From Akkermansia muciniphila (GTDB taxonomy: Bacteria > Verrucomicrobiota > Verrucomicrobiia > Verrucomicrobiales > Akkermansiaceae), in contig CALPMD020000047.1 of the NCBI GenBank assembly GCA_943324575.2, positions 1 through 7,935 on the forward strand: a DNA stretch of 7,935 nucleotides, written 5' to 3'. Positions within the stretch are counted from its first letter, which is position 1. Each line of letters opens with the position of its first letter. The notes under the pieces were generated by a model. The model made no database searches. It had not been told where the DNA came from and saw nothing but the letters and a program-made list of their open reading frames with translations. This document shows positions 1 through 6,288 of this stretch, in pieces. The translations under genes were made by a program, and so were the position numbers.

Positions 1-126
1 GCCTGCCGCATCCATCCGGTCAAACCGGATCAATGCAGTGGGTTTCCCAACAAGTGGAACTTCGCGGGTTGGCGGCAGGTCTGCGAGGCCATTCCGATTT
101 CGACTGGCTCTGTGCAGGGAAGTTAG
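1..126 (+). CDS. YkgJ-family cysteine-cluster protein, C-terminal fragment
   Basis: This is the 3' end of a gene entering from the left edge: 41 codons in frame 1, stopping at TAG 124-126. The fragment has cysteines at fragment residues 2, 12 and 29. They lie in a pattern of Cys-Arg-Ile, then Lys-Pro-Asp-Gln-Cys, then Phe-Pro-Asn-Lys-Trp-Asn-Phe, then Val-Cys-Glu-Ala-Ile-Pro. That matches what I recall of the C-terminal part of the YkgJ-type zinc- or iron-chelating cysteine-cluster domain, in which a 'KP..C..FP..W' segment precedes a final Cys. The family is thought to bind a metal or Fe-S cluster through clustered cysteines; most members have no assigned function. The N-terminal cysteines are outside the window. 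A 7-bp inverted repeat (14-20 with 24-30) lies within the coding sequence. Family assignment rests on motif memory from a short fragment. Confidence 0.68.
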   Translation, partial: ACRIHPVKPDQCSGFPNKWNFAGWRQVCEAIPISTGSVQGS

Positions 127-135
127 ATTTCCCAA

Positions 136-291
136 ATGACAACCCAATGGATTCGGTCGATGGATGCTGCCACGCCGCACAAAGTCGTGGAAATTCCCAG
201 CGTCCCACATGATATGGATGGCGCGGGGCCTCGATTCCTCACCGAGTTTGACATGGTCATCCAGTGGGTGTCGGATCGTCCGATCTTGTAG
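136..291 (+). CDS. Small hypothetical protein (51 aa) downstream of the YkgJ-type gene
   Basis: An ATG at 136 opens a 51-codon frame ending at TAG 289-291. It begins 9 bases after the stop of the preceding gene and in the same reading frame. Third codon positions are mostly G or C, and the composition is mixed (several Asp, Val, Met and Pro; aromatic residues near the C-terminus), unlike the Arg/Ser/Trp-rich peptides that shadow frames give here. A weak Shine-Dalgarno-like AGGGA lies at 116-120, rather far upstream, so translation may depend on coupling to the upstream gene. There is no signal peptide, membrane segment or Cys cluster, and I recognise no family. Alternatively it could be a C-terminal extension of the YkgJ-type protein separated by one amber codon, or it could be non-coding. 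The competing overlapping frame (164-466) runs into the tRNA gene and is unlikely to be real. Confidence 0.45.
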   Translation: MTTQWIRSMDAATPHKVVEIPSVPHDMDGAGPRFLTEFDMVIQWVSDRPIL

Positions 292-295
292 TCGG

Positions 296-345
296 GGGCG
301 GGGCTTGTGCTATCGCCGCCAATTCGCCCCGCCTGCGGATTTTTT
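296..345 (+). terminator. Probable intrinsic terminator of the left-hand unit
   Basis: GGCGGGGC at 297-304 is exactly complementary to GCCCCGCC at 326-333, and a G-T pair (296/334) can extend the stem. The loop is about 21 bases. A run of six T lies at 340-345, six bases after the stem. The position just after the TAG at 289-291 fits termination of the YkgJ/small-ORF unit. The large loop and the gap before the T-run make this weaker than the terminator at 503-533. Confidence 0.5.
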
Positions 346-422
346 GACTGAAGGAGTATTTTTGCCTTGCCACAAGTCGAGTCCAGATCCCAAGGTCCGC
401 CCGCGTCTGCAAGGACGCACTA

Positions 423-497
423 TCCGGTGTAGCTCAGCGGCAGAGCGGGTGACTGTTAATCACTAGGTCGTAGGTTCGATCCCTACCGCCGGAGCCA
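423..497 (+). tRNA. tRNA-Asn (anticodon GTT)
   Basis: A full cloverleaf can be drawn. The acceptor stem is TCCGGTG (423-429) with CGCCGGA (487-493), including one G-T pair. The D arm is GCTC/GAGC (432-435, 443-446). The anticodon stem is 448-452 with 460-464, and the 7-base loop (453-459) places GTT at 455-457, which reads Asn codons AAC and AAU. The T arm is GTAGG/CCTAC (470-474, 482-486) with a TTCGATC loop. The discriminator is G494 and the CCA end is encoded at 495-497. The variable loop is short, as in a class I tRNA. No good sigma-70 promoter is visible in 346-422: a TTGACT at 344-349 has no convincing -10 partner. Confidence 0.97.
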
Positions 498-502
498 TTC
501 TT

Positions 503-533
503 AAGCCTTAATCCTCGCGGGTTAAGGCTTTTT
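503..533 (+). terminator. Intrinsic terminator of tRNA-Asn
   Basis: AAGCCTTAA (503-511) pairs perfectly with TTAAGGCTT (522-530). The stem continues inward through T512-G521, C513-G520 and C514-G519 to a TCGC tetraloop, giving about 12 bp. The hairpin runs directly into T-residues 529-533. It starts six bases after the tRNA CCA end, so it should end the tRNA transcript and insulate the downstream helicase gene. Confidence 0.9.
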
Positions 534-562
534 GCTATCCGCAAAGCAGCAACGAATAAAAC

Positions 563-590
563 TTGCAGTTCCAGAGAGATGCGGTATCCA
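563..590 (+). promoter_or_regulatory. Weak candidate promoter for the helicase gene
   Basis: TTGCAG (563-568) and TATCCA (585-590) resemble sigma-70 -35 and -10 hexamers with a 16-base spacer. They lie after the tRNA terminator and before the helicase. If used, the transcript would start near 597 and have an untranslated leader of about 145 bases. Matches to consensus are only partial, and promoter rules for this lineage are not well known to me, so this is a guess to be tested by 5'-end mapping. Confidence 0.2.
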
Positions 591-600
591 CTTCGGGACG

Positions 601-743
601 CCTGCCACTTGTTGCAGGTCGGAGTCGATTGAATGGCTCCACCCTTTTCCGGTCTTCATCGATGAGAGATTGTTTGAGGTTACTCCAACCGCTCATCGAC
701 ACCGCCTGCCGCCTCTATTGGATTGGGCAGGCAATCTACCAAC
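601..743 (+). promoter_or_regulatory. Leader of rhlE with three inverted repeats, the last over the ribosome binding site
   Basis: Three inverted repeats lie between the candidate promoter and the helicase ATG at 744. CCTGC (601-605) pairs with GCAGG (614-618). TCGATGAG (659-666) pairs with CTCATCGA (692-699) and encloses GGTT/AACC (678-681, 687-690). GCCTGCC (704-710) pairs perfectly with GGCAGGC (726-732). The last stem contains the only Shine-Dalgarno-like sequence, AGG at 729-731, about 12 bases before the ATG, so folding would hide it. Cold-induced DEAD-box helicase genes in other bacteria can have long structured leaders; an RNA switch here is inference. No known riboswitch family is recognised. 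Confidence 0.4.
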
Positions 744-2093
744 ATGACCCCGACTGAATTCGAGGCGTTGCCATTGGCTGCGCCCCTCCAACGCGTTTTG
801 CGCGAACTGAACTATAACACGCCCTCGCCTGTCCAGGCACAGGCAATTCCTCTGCTCTTGCTCGGTCGCGATTTGCTCGGCTGCGCGCAGACAGGCACCG
901 GTAAGACCGCGAGTTTTGCGCTGCCGATCCTCCATGCGATCCACGAGCGCCCGCGCCAAATCCGCCCGCGGACCTGCCGCACGCTGGTGCTGGCACCGAC
1001 CCGCGAGCTGGCGGGCCAAGTGGGCAAAAGCTTCAGCACCTATGGCCAACACGTCCGCTTCAAGCAAACGCTGATCTACGGCGGCGTCGGCCAGAATCCC
1101 CAAGTCTCCGCGATGCGCGGTGGCGTGGACGTGCTGGTGGCTACCCCGGGACGTTTGCTCGATCTGATCGATCAACGCGCTGTCGATTTGTCCGAAGTTG
1201 AGTTTTTCGTCTTGGACGAAGTCGACCGGATGCTCGACATGGGCTTCGCCCGCGACGTGAAGCGGATTGTTTCGCTGCTGCCGCCGAACCGCCAATCGCT
1301 GTTCTTTTCCGCGACTCTTGCGCCGAACATCGTCGAGCTCGCACAAACGATTTTGCGCAACCCCGCCCGCGTCACGATCGATCCCGGCACGACAACGGCC
1401 GAGCGCATCGAGCATCAAGTCTGCTTTGTAGACCGCGACAACAAGCGCCCTCTGCTGGAGCAACTGCTCCGCGGCCAAGCAGCTGCGACCAGCGGTAAAC
1501 TCACCATCGTTTTCAGCCGCACCAAACACGGCGCGAACAAGCTGGCGAAAAGTCTGTGCGAAGCCGGCTTCCCCGCCGATGCCATCCACGGCAACAAGTC
1601 CCAGGCGCAGCGCGAAAAGGCGCTGGAGAAATTCAAAAAGGGCCTCACGCCCGTACTCGTTGCGACGGATGTTGCGGCCCGCGGAGTCGACGTGAAAGAC
1701 GTCGGACTGGTCGTGAACTTCGACCTGCCGAACGAACCGGAAGCCTACGTTCACCGCATCGGCCGTACCGGTCGTGCGGGTGCCGAAGGCCGCGCGGTTT
1801 CGTTCTGCGCGGAAGACGAGCGCGAATTCCTCCGGGAAATCGAAAAAGTCATCAAGATGCCCGTTCCGCGTTGGGATGACCACGCGTGGCACGACGAGAG
1901 CCTGGCCGATCGCCATCTGCGGATGCGCACCGGCGGCGGCATGGTCCAAGGCGGTGGCAATCGCGGTCGCCAAGGCGGCGGTGGGAACCGGGGTGGTGGT
2001 GGCGGAAATCGCGGTGGCAATGGTGGCGCAGGCCGCGATTACAGCAACGCTTCCGGCCGCAACAATCGTCGCGGTCCTGCATCACGCGCTTGA
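744..2093 (+). CDS. rhlE: RhlE-type DEAD-box ATP-dependent RNA helicase
   Basis: A 449-residue cytoplasmic RNA helicase that would use ATP to unwind short RNA duplexes, typically in ribosome assembly, RNA decay or cold adaptation. Motifs appear in canonical order: Q motif (Phe6; TPSPVQ 26-31), motif I AQTGTGKT (48-55), Ia PTREL (85-89), Ib TPGR (134-137), motif II DEVD (158-161), motif III SAT (189-191), motif IV IVFSRT (255-260), motif V ATDVAARGVDV (307-317) and motif VI HRIGRTGRAG (337-346). Residues 397-449 form a Gly/Arg/Asn-rich tail, as in many RhlE proteins, probably for nonspecific RNA binding. Motif II has Val where DEAD proteins have Ala; DExD variants can be active. The ATG at 744 is preferred over an in-frame TTG at 723 because it puts Phe6 and the Q motif at the usual distance from the N-terminus. 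The gene appears to be monocistronic or read on into the reductase 41 bases downstream. The RhlE subfamily is less certain than the DEAD-box fold. Confidence 0.93.
   Translation: MTPTEFEALPLAAPLQRVLRELNYNTPSPVQAQAIPLLLLGRDLLGCAQTGTGKTASFALPILHAIHERPRQIRPRTCRTLVLAPTRELAGQVGKSFSTYGQHVRFKQTLIYGGVGQNPQVSAMRGGVDVLVATPGRLLDLIDQRAVDLSEVEFFVLDEVDRMLDMGFARDVKRIVSLLPPNRQSLFFSATLAPNIVELAQTILRNPARVTIDPGTTTAERIEHQVCFVDRDNKRPLLEQLLRGQAAATSGKLTIVFSRTKHGANKLAKSLCEAGFPADAIHGNKSQAQREKALEKFKKGLTPVLVATDVAARGVDVKDVGLVVNFDLPNEPEAYVHRIGRTGRAGAEGRAVSFCAEDEREFLREIEKVIKMPVPRWDDHAWHDESLADRHLRMRTGGGMVQGGGNRGRQGGGGNRGGGGGNRGGNGGAGRDYSNASGRNNRRGPASRA
1932..2033 (+). repeat. Low-complexity GGN-rich tract encoding a Gly/Arg tail
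   Basis: The tract encodes helicase residues 397-430 and consists of imperfect GGC/GGT-rich units reading as GGGNRG- and GGN-type peptides. The repeats are imperfect at the DNA level, with varied synonymous Gly codons, which suggests selection on the peptide more than recent slippage. Such tails are usually disordered and bind RNA. Length is likely to vary between relatives. Confidence 0.7.
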
Positions 2094-2108
2094 TCCTGCT
2101 TGCGGTTC

Positions 2109-2127
2109 GTTGACGATCGAAGTCAAC
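2109..2127 (+). promoter_or_regulatory. Small inverted repeat just before the reductase start
   Basis: GTTGAC (2109-2114) and GTCAAC (2122-2127) form a perfect 6-bp stem with a 7-base loop, ending 7 bases before the GTG start at 2135. No T-run follows, so it is not an intrinsic terminator of the helicase gene. It occupies the place where a ribosome binding site would be expected, and no good Shine-Dalgarno sequence is visible. It may be a protein-binding dyad, a translational hairpin, or chance. Confidence 0.25.
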
Positions 2128-2134
2128 TGCGGCC

Positions 2135-3067
2135 GTGAATTGGACCTACCAAAGCGTTGCGATCGTTGGCTCGGGCGCCGTGGGTCTTTACTACGGCGCG
2201 CGGCTCGCTGCGGCGGGGGAGGATGTTCGCTTTCTCCTGCGCTCCGACTTCGCCGCGATTTCTCGTGACGGATTAAAAGTCGCCAGCGTTCACGGCGATC
2301 TCGATCTGCCGCAGGTGAAGGCGTATCGCAGCGCTGCTGAAATCGGCCCGGTCGATCTCGTCATTGTCGCGTGGAAGGCAACGTCCAACGACCAACTGGC
2401 TGCTGTTTTGCCACCATTGCTGCACGCCAACACGCAAGTCCTGACCCTGCAGAACGGCCTCGGAAACTGCGAAAGTCTCGCGGCCATCGTCGGGCCCGGG
2501 CGTGTACTCGGCGGGCTCTGTTTTGTGTGCATCAACCGCAGCGCGCCCGGTCAGGTGGTTCATTCCGCAGGCGGCAGGGTTTCGCTGGGCGAATGGCAGC
2601 CAGACGGCACCGGCCGGGCTGCGGAATTGGAGCGCCGCTTCAAGGCCGCGAAAATTCAAGCTGTCGCCGTGGATAATTTAGCCAAGGCCCAGTGGGACAA
2701 ACTCGTTTGGAACATCCCCTTCAACGGACTCTCCGTCGCGGATGGTGGCGTGACCACCGACCGCCTCCTCGCCACCCCGCAGGGGGAAGCGAAGCTGCGC
2801 GCGCTGATGGGGGAGGTCGTCGCGACTGCTCAGGCATTGGGGCTTGATTTGAGCGAGGATCTCATCGACTTCCACATCGAGCGCACCCGCCCCATGGGCC
2901 CGTACCGGACTTCCAGCATGATCGATTTTGTCGAAGGCCGCGAGGTGGAGGTCGGACCCATCTGGGCTGAACCGCTGCGACGAGCCAGAGCTGCGGGAGT
3001 CGCCATGCCGCTCACCGAGCAACTGCTGCGGCGCATTCACGAGCAGCTCGCCGAGCGTGAGATCTGA
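2135..3067 (+). CDS. panE: 2-dehydropantoate 2-reductase (ketopantoate reductase, PanE/ApbA family)
   Basis: A 310-residue cytoplasmic oxidoreductase, the usual family length, predicted to reduce 2-dehydropantoate to pantoate with NADPH in pantothenate and CoA synthesis. The N-terminal Rossmann fold has GSGAVG (12-17). LQNGLG (105-110) places Asn107 where E. coli PanE has Asn98. WDKLVWNIPFN (187-197) gives Lys189, Asn193 and Asn197, matching the spacing of catalytic Lys176, Asn180 and Asn184. Ser260 and Glu272, before LRRARAAG (281-288), align with Ser244 and Glu256. All key residues are therefore present. The start is GTG at 2135: an in-frame TGA at 2111-2113 leaves no upstream ATG, and the Rossmann motif sits at the expected depth. 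Some family members reduce other 2-keto acids, and no other pan genes are nearby, so the substrate is inferred. The gene follows the helicase by 41 bases; co-transcription is possible but unproven. Confidence 0.87.
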   Translation: MNWTYQSVAIVGSGAVGLYYGARLAAAGEDVRFLLRSDFAAISRDGLKVASVHGDLDLPQVKAYRSAAEIGPVDLVIVAWKATSNDQLAAVLPPLLHANTQVLTLQNGLGNCESLAAIVGPGRVLGGLCFVCINRSAPGQVVHSAGGRVSLGEWQPDGTGRAAELERRFKAAKIQAVAVDNLAKAQWDKLVWNIPFNGLSVADGGVTTDRLLATPQGEAKLRALMGEVVATAQALGLDLSEDLIDFHIERTRPMGPYRTSSMIDFVEGREVEVGPIWAEPLRRARAAGVAMPLTEQLLRRIHEQLAEREI

Positions 3068-3174
3068 GGGGACCTTCTAACTCCCACCTGTCTGCGTAAG
3101 AATACGCTGGAACTTGCCCGTCTCGTTTGGAAACTTCACTCATCCACTGACGGATCGAGAAGTCGGTCACCCAT

Positions 3175-6100
3175 ATGGTCAGCCCATCCATTCCGCCCAC
3201 GCCACAAGTCGTCATGCCCGAAGCCCTCCGGCTTCAGCTCGACGCGCTCCGGCGTCATCTCTGGCGGGTGAAAATCCTCGAGGCAACAGCCGCCGGCATC
3301 ATCGGCCTGCTGGTCTCCTTTTTCTTCGTGTATGGCTTGGATCGGGCGTGGCAGACACCGGACTGGCTGCGGCTGGGGATCTTGGTTCTTGGTGTCTCGG
3401 GCTTTGGCGGATTTGCGCCCTACTGGCTGCACCGCTGGGTCTGGCGGCAACGCCGGGAAACCCAACTCGCGCGCTTGATCGCCCGCCGATTTCCGGGACT
3501 CGGCGATCGCTTGTTAGGCGTCATCGAACTGCAAAACCAGCCAGAGCGTGCCGACTCGCTCTCGCCCCGCCTGCGCGAAGCGGCGATGGCGGCTGTCGCC
3601 ATGGAAGCGAGCCAGCGCAGACTCGAAGATGCTCTGCCACCTTCCCGCCATTCGCGCTGGGCGTGGGCTGCCCTCGGCCTTGTCGCGCTGGCCTTCACCG
3701 CAGTTGCGCTGTCACCGCGGGCTGGATTCAATGCACTCCATCGCTGGCTGCTTCCCTTGTCCCAAACCGAGCGATACACCTTTGTCCGACTTGAAAACCC
3801 GCCTTTGGCTCTCTCCGTGCCGCTTGGCGAAGCCTTCGATGTCACCCTGCAGCTTGCTAAAAATTCCGAGCGGCACCCGGCTTTGGCATCAGTCCGCTAC
3901 GGTGAGCGATCCAACATCTCCGCCGCACTCGCCACGGATCGCTATCGCTTCACCTTTCCCGGCCTGCAGGAACCCGTAGCTCTCAGCTTTCGCGTGGGCG
4001 ATCTGCAACACGCCTTGCGCGTGCTTCCTGTTACACGACCCGTCATCGAATCCGCCTTCGCTACGCTGAGCTTTCCCCCCGCGCTGCAAATCGCCGACAA
4101 GACCGTCAATCTCAATACGGGCGCCATTCACGCGGTGGCGGGCAGTCGCATCCAGATTCAGCTCACGCTCAATCGGCCACTGGCAGGTGCCGACTTCGGA
4201 CCCACGCGACCGCTGAGCTCCGCTCCCTTCGTCGCCAACCGCGGTGCTTTGCTCATCCAAAACCGTACGGCCACCACCCCGACCCTCGACGTCGGTGCGG
4301 TGCCTTTTGAAATTCCCATTGCCTGGCAGGATCAACTCGGGATCGACGGGGCAGGGGGCTTCCGTCTGCGCGTTGATGCCGCGCCTGATGCGCCACCGAC
4401 GTGTTACCTCCAAGGTATCGACCGCCAACAAGTGATGCTGGCCGATGAGACGGTCGATTTTGAAGTCTTGGCCGAGGATGATTACGGCTTGAAATGCAGC
4501 GGCGTGGAATGGACGGGCGAGCCCTCGCGACCGGGCAGTAAGGCGGCTGCCAAGGGCGCGATCCGGCTTGGGCAGGGACAACCCGAGACACGGCGCTTGG
4601 TTCACCGAGCCTCATTTGCTCCCGCCGCCTTTGGGATCACCCCGCAAAAGATCACCCTGCGTGGCTACAGCGAGGACTTCTCCGCCACCCACGGTCGCGT
4701 CTATTCCGAGCCGATCATTCTCTACGTACTTACGCGCGATGAACACGCGCAACTGCTCAAGACCCGCTTGGACCGCACGATCACCGAGTTCGAGGATCTC
4801 GCGCGGCGCGAGACCGGCCTGCTCGACGAAAACCAACGCCTCCAGCGTCTGACTGGCGAACAACTTCAACAAGACTCTAACACCAAGCGCCTGCAAGGCC
4901 AGGAACAGGCGTCTGCCGAGAGCAAGCGCAGCATGTCCGAACTCACCGAACGCATGGAGCAGCTCATGAAAGATGCGGCCCGCAATGGCCATATCGAAAA
5001 GAACACGCTCCAGAAAATGGCGGGCTCGCTCAAGTCGATGCAAGAACTCTCCCAACAAGACCTGCTCAAGGTTCAGGAGAAACTCGCCGACGCACAGCAA
5101 CGTTCCAACACGGCCGCACAAGCCGTCAGCGATCTGGCCGCGGCCGTCCAGGCCCAAGAAGCCGCCGTCGAAAAAATGCAGCAAGCCATCGCCAAGGCTA
5201 ACGATGCCGACCGTCAGTTTGAGGCAGGCACCTTCGTCAGTCGCTTGAAAAAAGCGGCGGCGGATGAGTCCGGCATCGCCACCGCCTTGATCGACGGCTA
5301 CGCCCGCATCCTCGGCATTCGCCGCTCCAAGCTCGATCCCGCCGACCAACGGCATCTCAGCGAAGCGATCAACCAACAGGCCAACATCGCCTCCGACGTG
5401 CGTTGGCTCCAAGAAGACTTGGTTCACTATTCGGCGCGCACCAAGACAGAGCTCTTCAAGCAAATCCTCGACCAGATGCGCACTTCGCAGATCGACGTCG
5501 GCCTTGAGGAAATCCGCACGCAACTGCTCGCCAACCACAGCTTCGTCGCCACCGAGTCGGCTCGGAAATGGGCGGATCAACTCGCGGCCTGGGCCAAGAC
5601 GCTTGAGGGCGCGGTCGCCCCACCCGCCGCGGGCGCTGGCGGTCCCGGCAGCCAGAGTCCCGAGGATGAAGACTTTGAGTTCATGCTGCGGGTGATGAAA
5701 CTCGTCCAATCCGAACAAGACCTGCGTGCGCAAACCCGCGCGCTCGATCCCTTACCCGAAAAACAACGCCGCGATGGCTCAGTCACGCTGGCCGATCATC
5801 AGGATGAACTCTCCGCCGACGTCCAACAACTCACCCTCGAACAATCGATCCCGCAGGTCATCGATCTGCTGCGTCAGGTGAAGCAGACCATGGACGAAGC
5901 CACCGAACAGTTGGCGCAATCCAATACCGGCGGCGAGACCATTGCCGCCCAGACCGAGATCATCGAAAAAATCCATAATGCCGCCCAACAGCAGCAACAA
6001 GCGCAAGGCGGAGGACCTGCCGGCGGCGCGATGATGGATATGCTGGAGCGCATGATGGGCCAAAAGCCCGCCGCCGATTCATTGGCCAAAGGCGCAAAGC

Positions 6101-6288
6101 CTAACGAGTCTGGCGCGCCCGGTTCGGAAACTTCGCCGCCTGGCGCGGCCCATCCCGCAGCCGACGGTGGCAAGACCGTCGCCCGTCGCGTGCCCAAGTC
6201 CAGCGGCACTGCGGGGCGTGCCATGCCGGAAGAATTCAGGGCCGCGCTCGACGCATACAACCGGGCTGCCGAACAGCAGCTGAAGTGA
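3175..6288 (+). CDS. Large membrane-anchored coiled-coil protein, DUF4175-like architecture
   Basis: A 1037-residue protein of unknown function. Residues 36-55 and 67-85 are hydrophobic and probably form a transmembrane hairpin, followed by a basic loop (86-105). A third segment, about 162-180, should send the rest into the periplasm. Residues about 200-520 look beta-rich with possible Ig- or cadherin-like parts (for example APPTCYLQG 407-414 and VLAEDDYGLK 431-440). Residues about 520-680 and 725-810 are highly charged, Gln/Glu-rich helices likely to form coiled coils. A Gly/Pro-rich linker (814-828), a Gln tract (938-942) and a disordered Gly/Ala/Pro region precede a C-terminal patch (1004-1037) that reads VARRVPKS and then PEEFRAALDAYNRAAEQ. 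The layout resembles DUF4175-type proteins and long proteins I recall from Planctomycetota and Verrucomicrobiota; the family name is tentative. No enzymatic motif is seen. The start is ATG 3175; ATG 3214 is an alternative. The stop overlaps the next start (GTGA, 6285-6288), so the genes are translationally coupled. The 107 bases before it hold only a small hairpin (3094-3107) and no clear promoter. Confidence 0.8.
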   Translation: MVSPSIPPTPQVVMPEALRLQLDALRRHLWRVKILEATAAGIIGLLVSFFFVYGLDRAWQTPDWLRLGILVLGVSGFGGFAPYWLHRWVWRQRRETQLARLIARRFPGLGDRLLGVIELQNQPERADSLSPRLREAAMAAVAMEASQRRLEDALPPSRHSRWAWAALGLVALAFTAVALSPRAGFNALHRWLLPLSQTERYTFVRLENPPLALSVPLGEAFDVTLQLAKNSERHPALASVRYGERSNISAALATDRYRFTFPGLQEPVALSFRVGDLQHALRVLPVTRPVIESAFATLSFPPALQIADKTVNLNTGAIHAVAGSRIQIQLTLNRPLAGADFGPTRPLSSAPFVANRGALLIQNRTATTPTLDVGAVPFEIPIAWQDQLGIDGAGGFRLRVDAAPDAPPTCYLQGIDRQQVMLADETVDFEVLAEDDYGLKCSGVEWTGEPSRPGSKAAAKGAIRLGQGQPETRRLVHRASFAPAAFGITPQKITLRGYSEDFSATHGRVYSEPIILYVLTRDEHAQLLKTRLDRTITEFEDLARRETGLLDENQRLQRLTGEQLQQDSNTKRLQGQEQASAESKRSMSELTERMEQLMKDAARNGHIEKNTLQKMAGSLKSMQELSQQDLLKVQEKLADAQQRSNTAAQAVSDLAAAVQAQEAAVEKMQQAIAKANDADRQFEAGTFVSRLKKAAADESGIATALIDGYARILGIRRSKLDPADQRHLSEAINQQANIASDVRWLQEDLVHYSARTKTELFKQILDQMRTSQIDVGLEEIRTQLLANHSFVATESARKWADQLAAWAKTLEGAVAPPAAGAGGPGSQSPEDEDFEFMLRVMKLVQSEQDLRAQTRALDPLPEKQRRDGSVTLADHQDELSADVQQLTLEQSIPQVIDLLRQVKQTMDEATEQLAQSNTGGETIAAQTEIIEKIHNAAQQQQQAQGGGPAGGAMMDMLERMMGQKPAADSLAKGAKPNESGAPGSETSPPGAAHPAADGGKTVARRVPKSSGTAGRAMPEEFRAALDAYNRAAEQQLK

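Noticed and set aside
14..30. Inverted repeat ATCCGGT/ACCGGAT with a 3-base loop
   Set aside because: It lies within the YkgJ-type coding region with no T-run and is most simply a by-product of the codons present.
351..364. AAGGAG followed by TTG, resembling a ribosome binding site and start before the tRNA
   Set aside because: The resulting frame enters the tRNA and stops there, so a real gene is implausible.
164..466. A 100-codon plus-strand ORF running into the tRNA
   Set aside because: It crosses a likely terminator and ends inside the anticodon arm of tRNA-Asn. Its Arg/Ser/Cys-rich composition looks non-coding, and the frame of the 136-291 ORF is more coding-like.
532..757. Two short plus-strand ORFs between the tRNA and the helicase
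   Set aside because: They overlap each other and the helicase start, lack binding sites and have no family resemblance. The region is better explained as a structured leader.
693..1973. A 426-codon minus-strand ORF opposite the helicase
   Set aside because: The opposite strand encodes all DEAD-box motifs in order. The minus-strand product has no recognisable domain and an Arg/Ala/Gly-rich composition typical of antisense frames in GC-rich genes.
3094..3107. Small hairpin GCGTA/TACGC after the reductase, considered as a terminator
   Set aside because: Only 5 bp with no T-run, so too weak to call; the reductase and the downstream cassette may or may not be separated transcriptionally.
4612..5733. 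A 373-codon minus-strand ORF opposite the large coiled-coil gene
   Set aside because: It mirrors the helical coding of the plus strand (Leu-rich where the sense strand is Glu/Gln/Lys-rich) and has no independent start context or neighbours on that strand.
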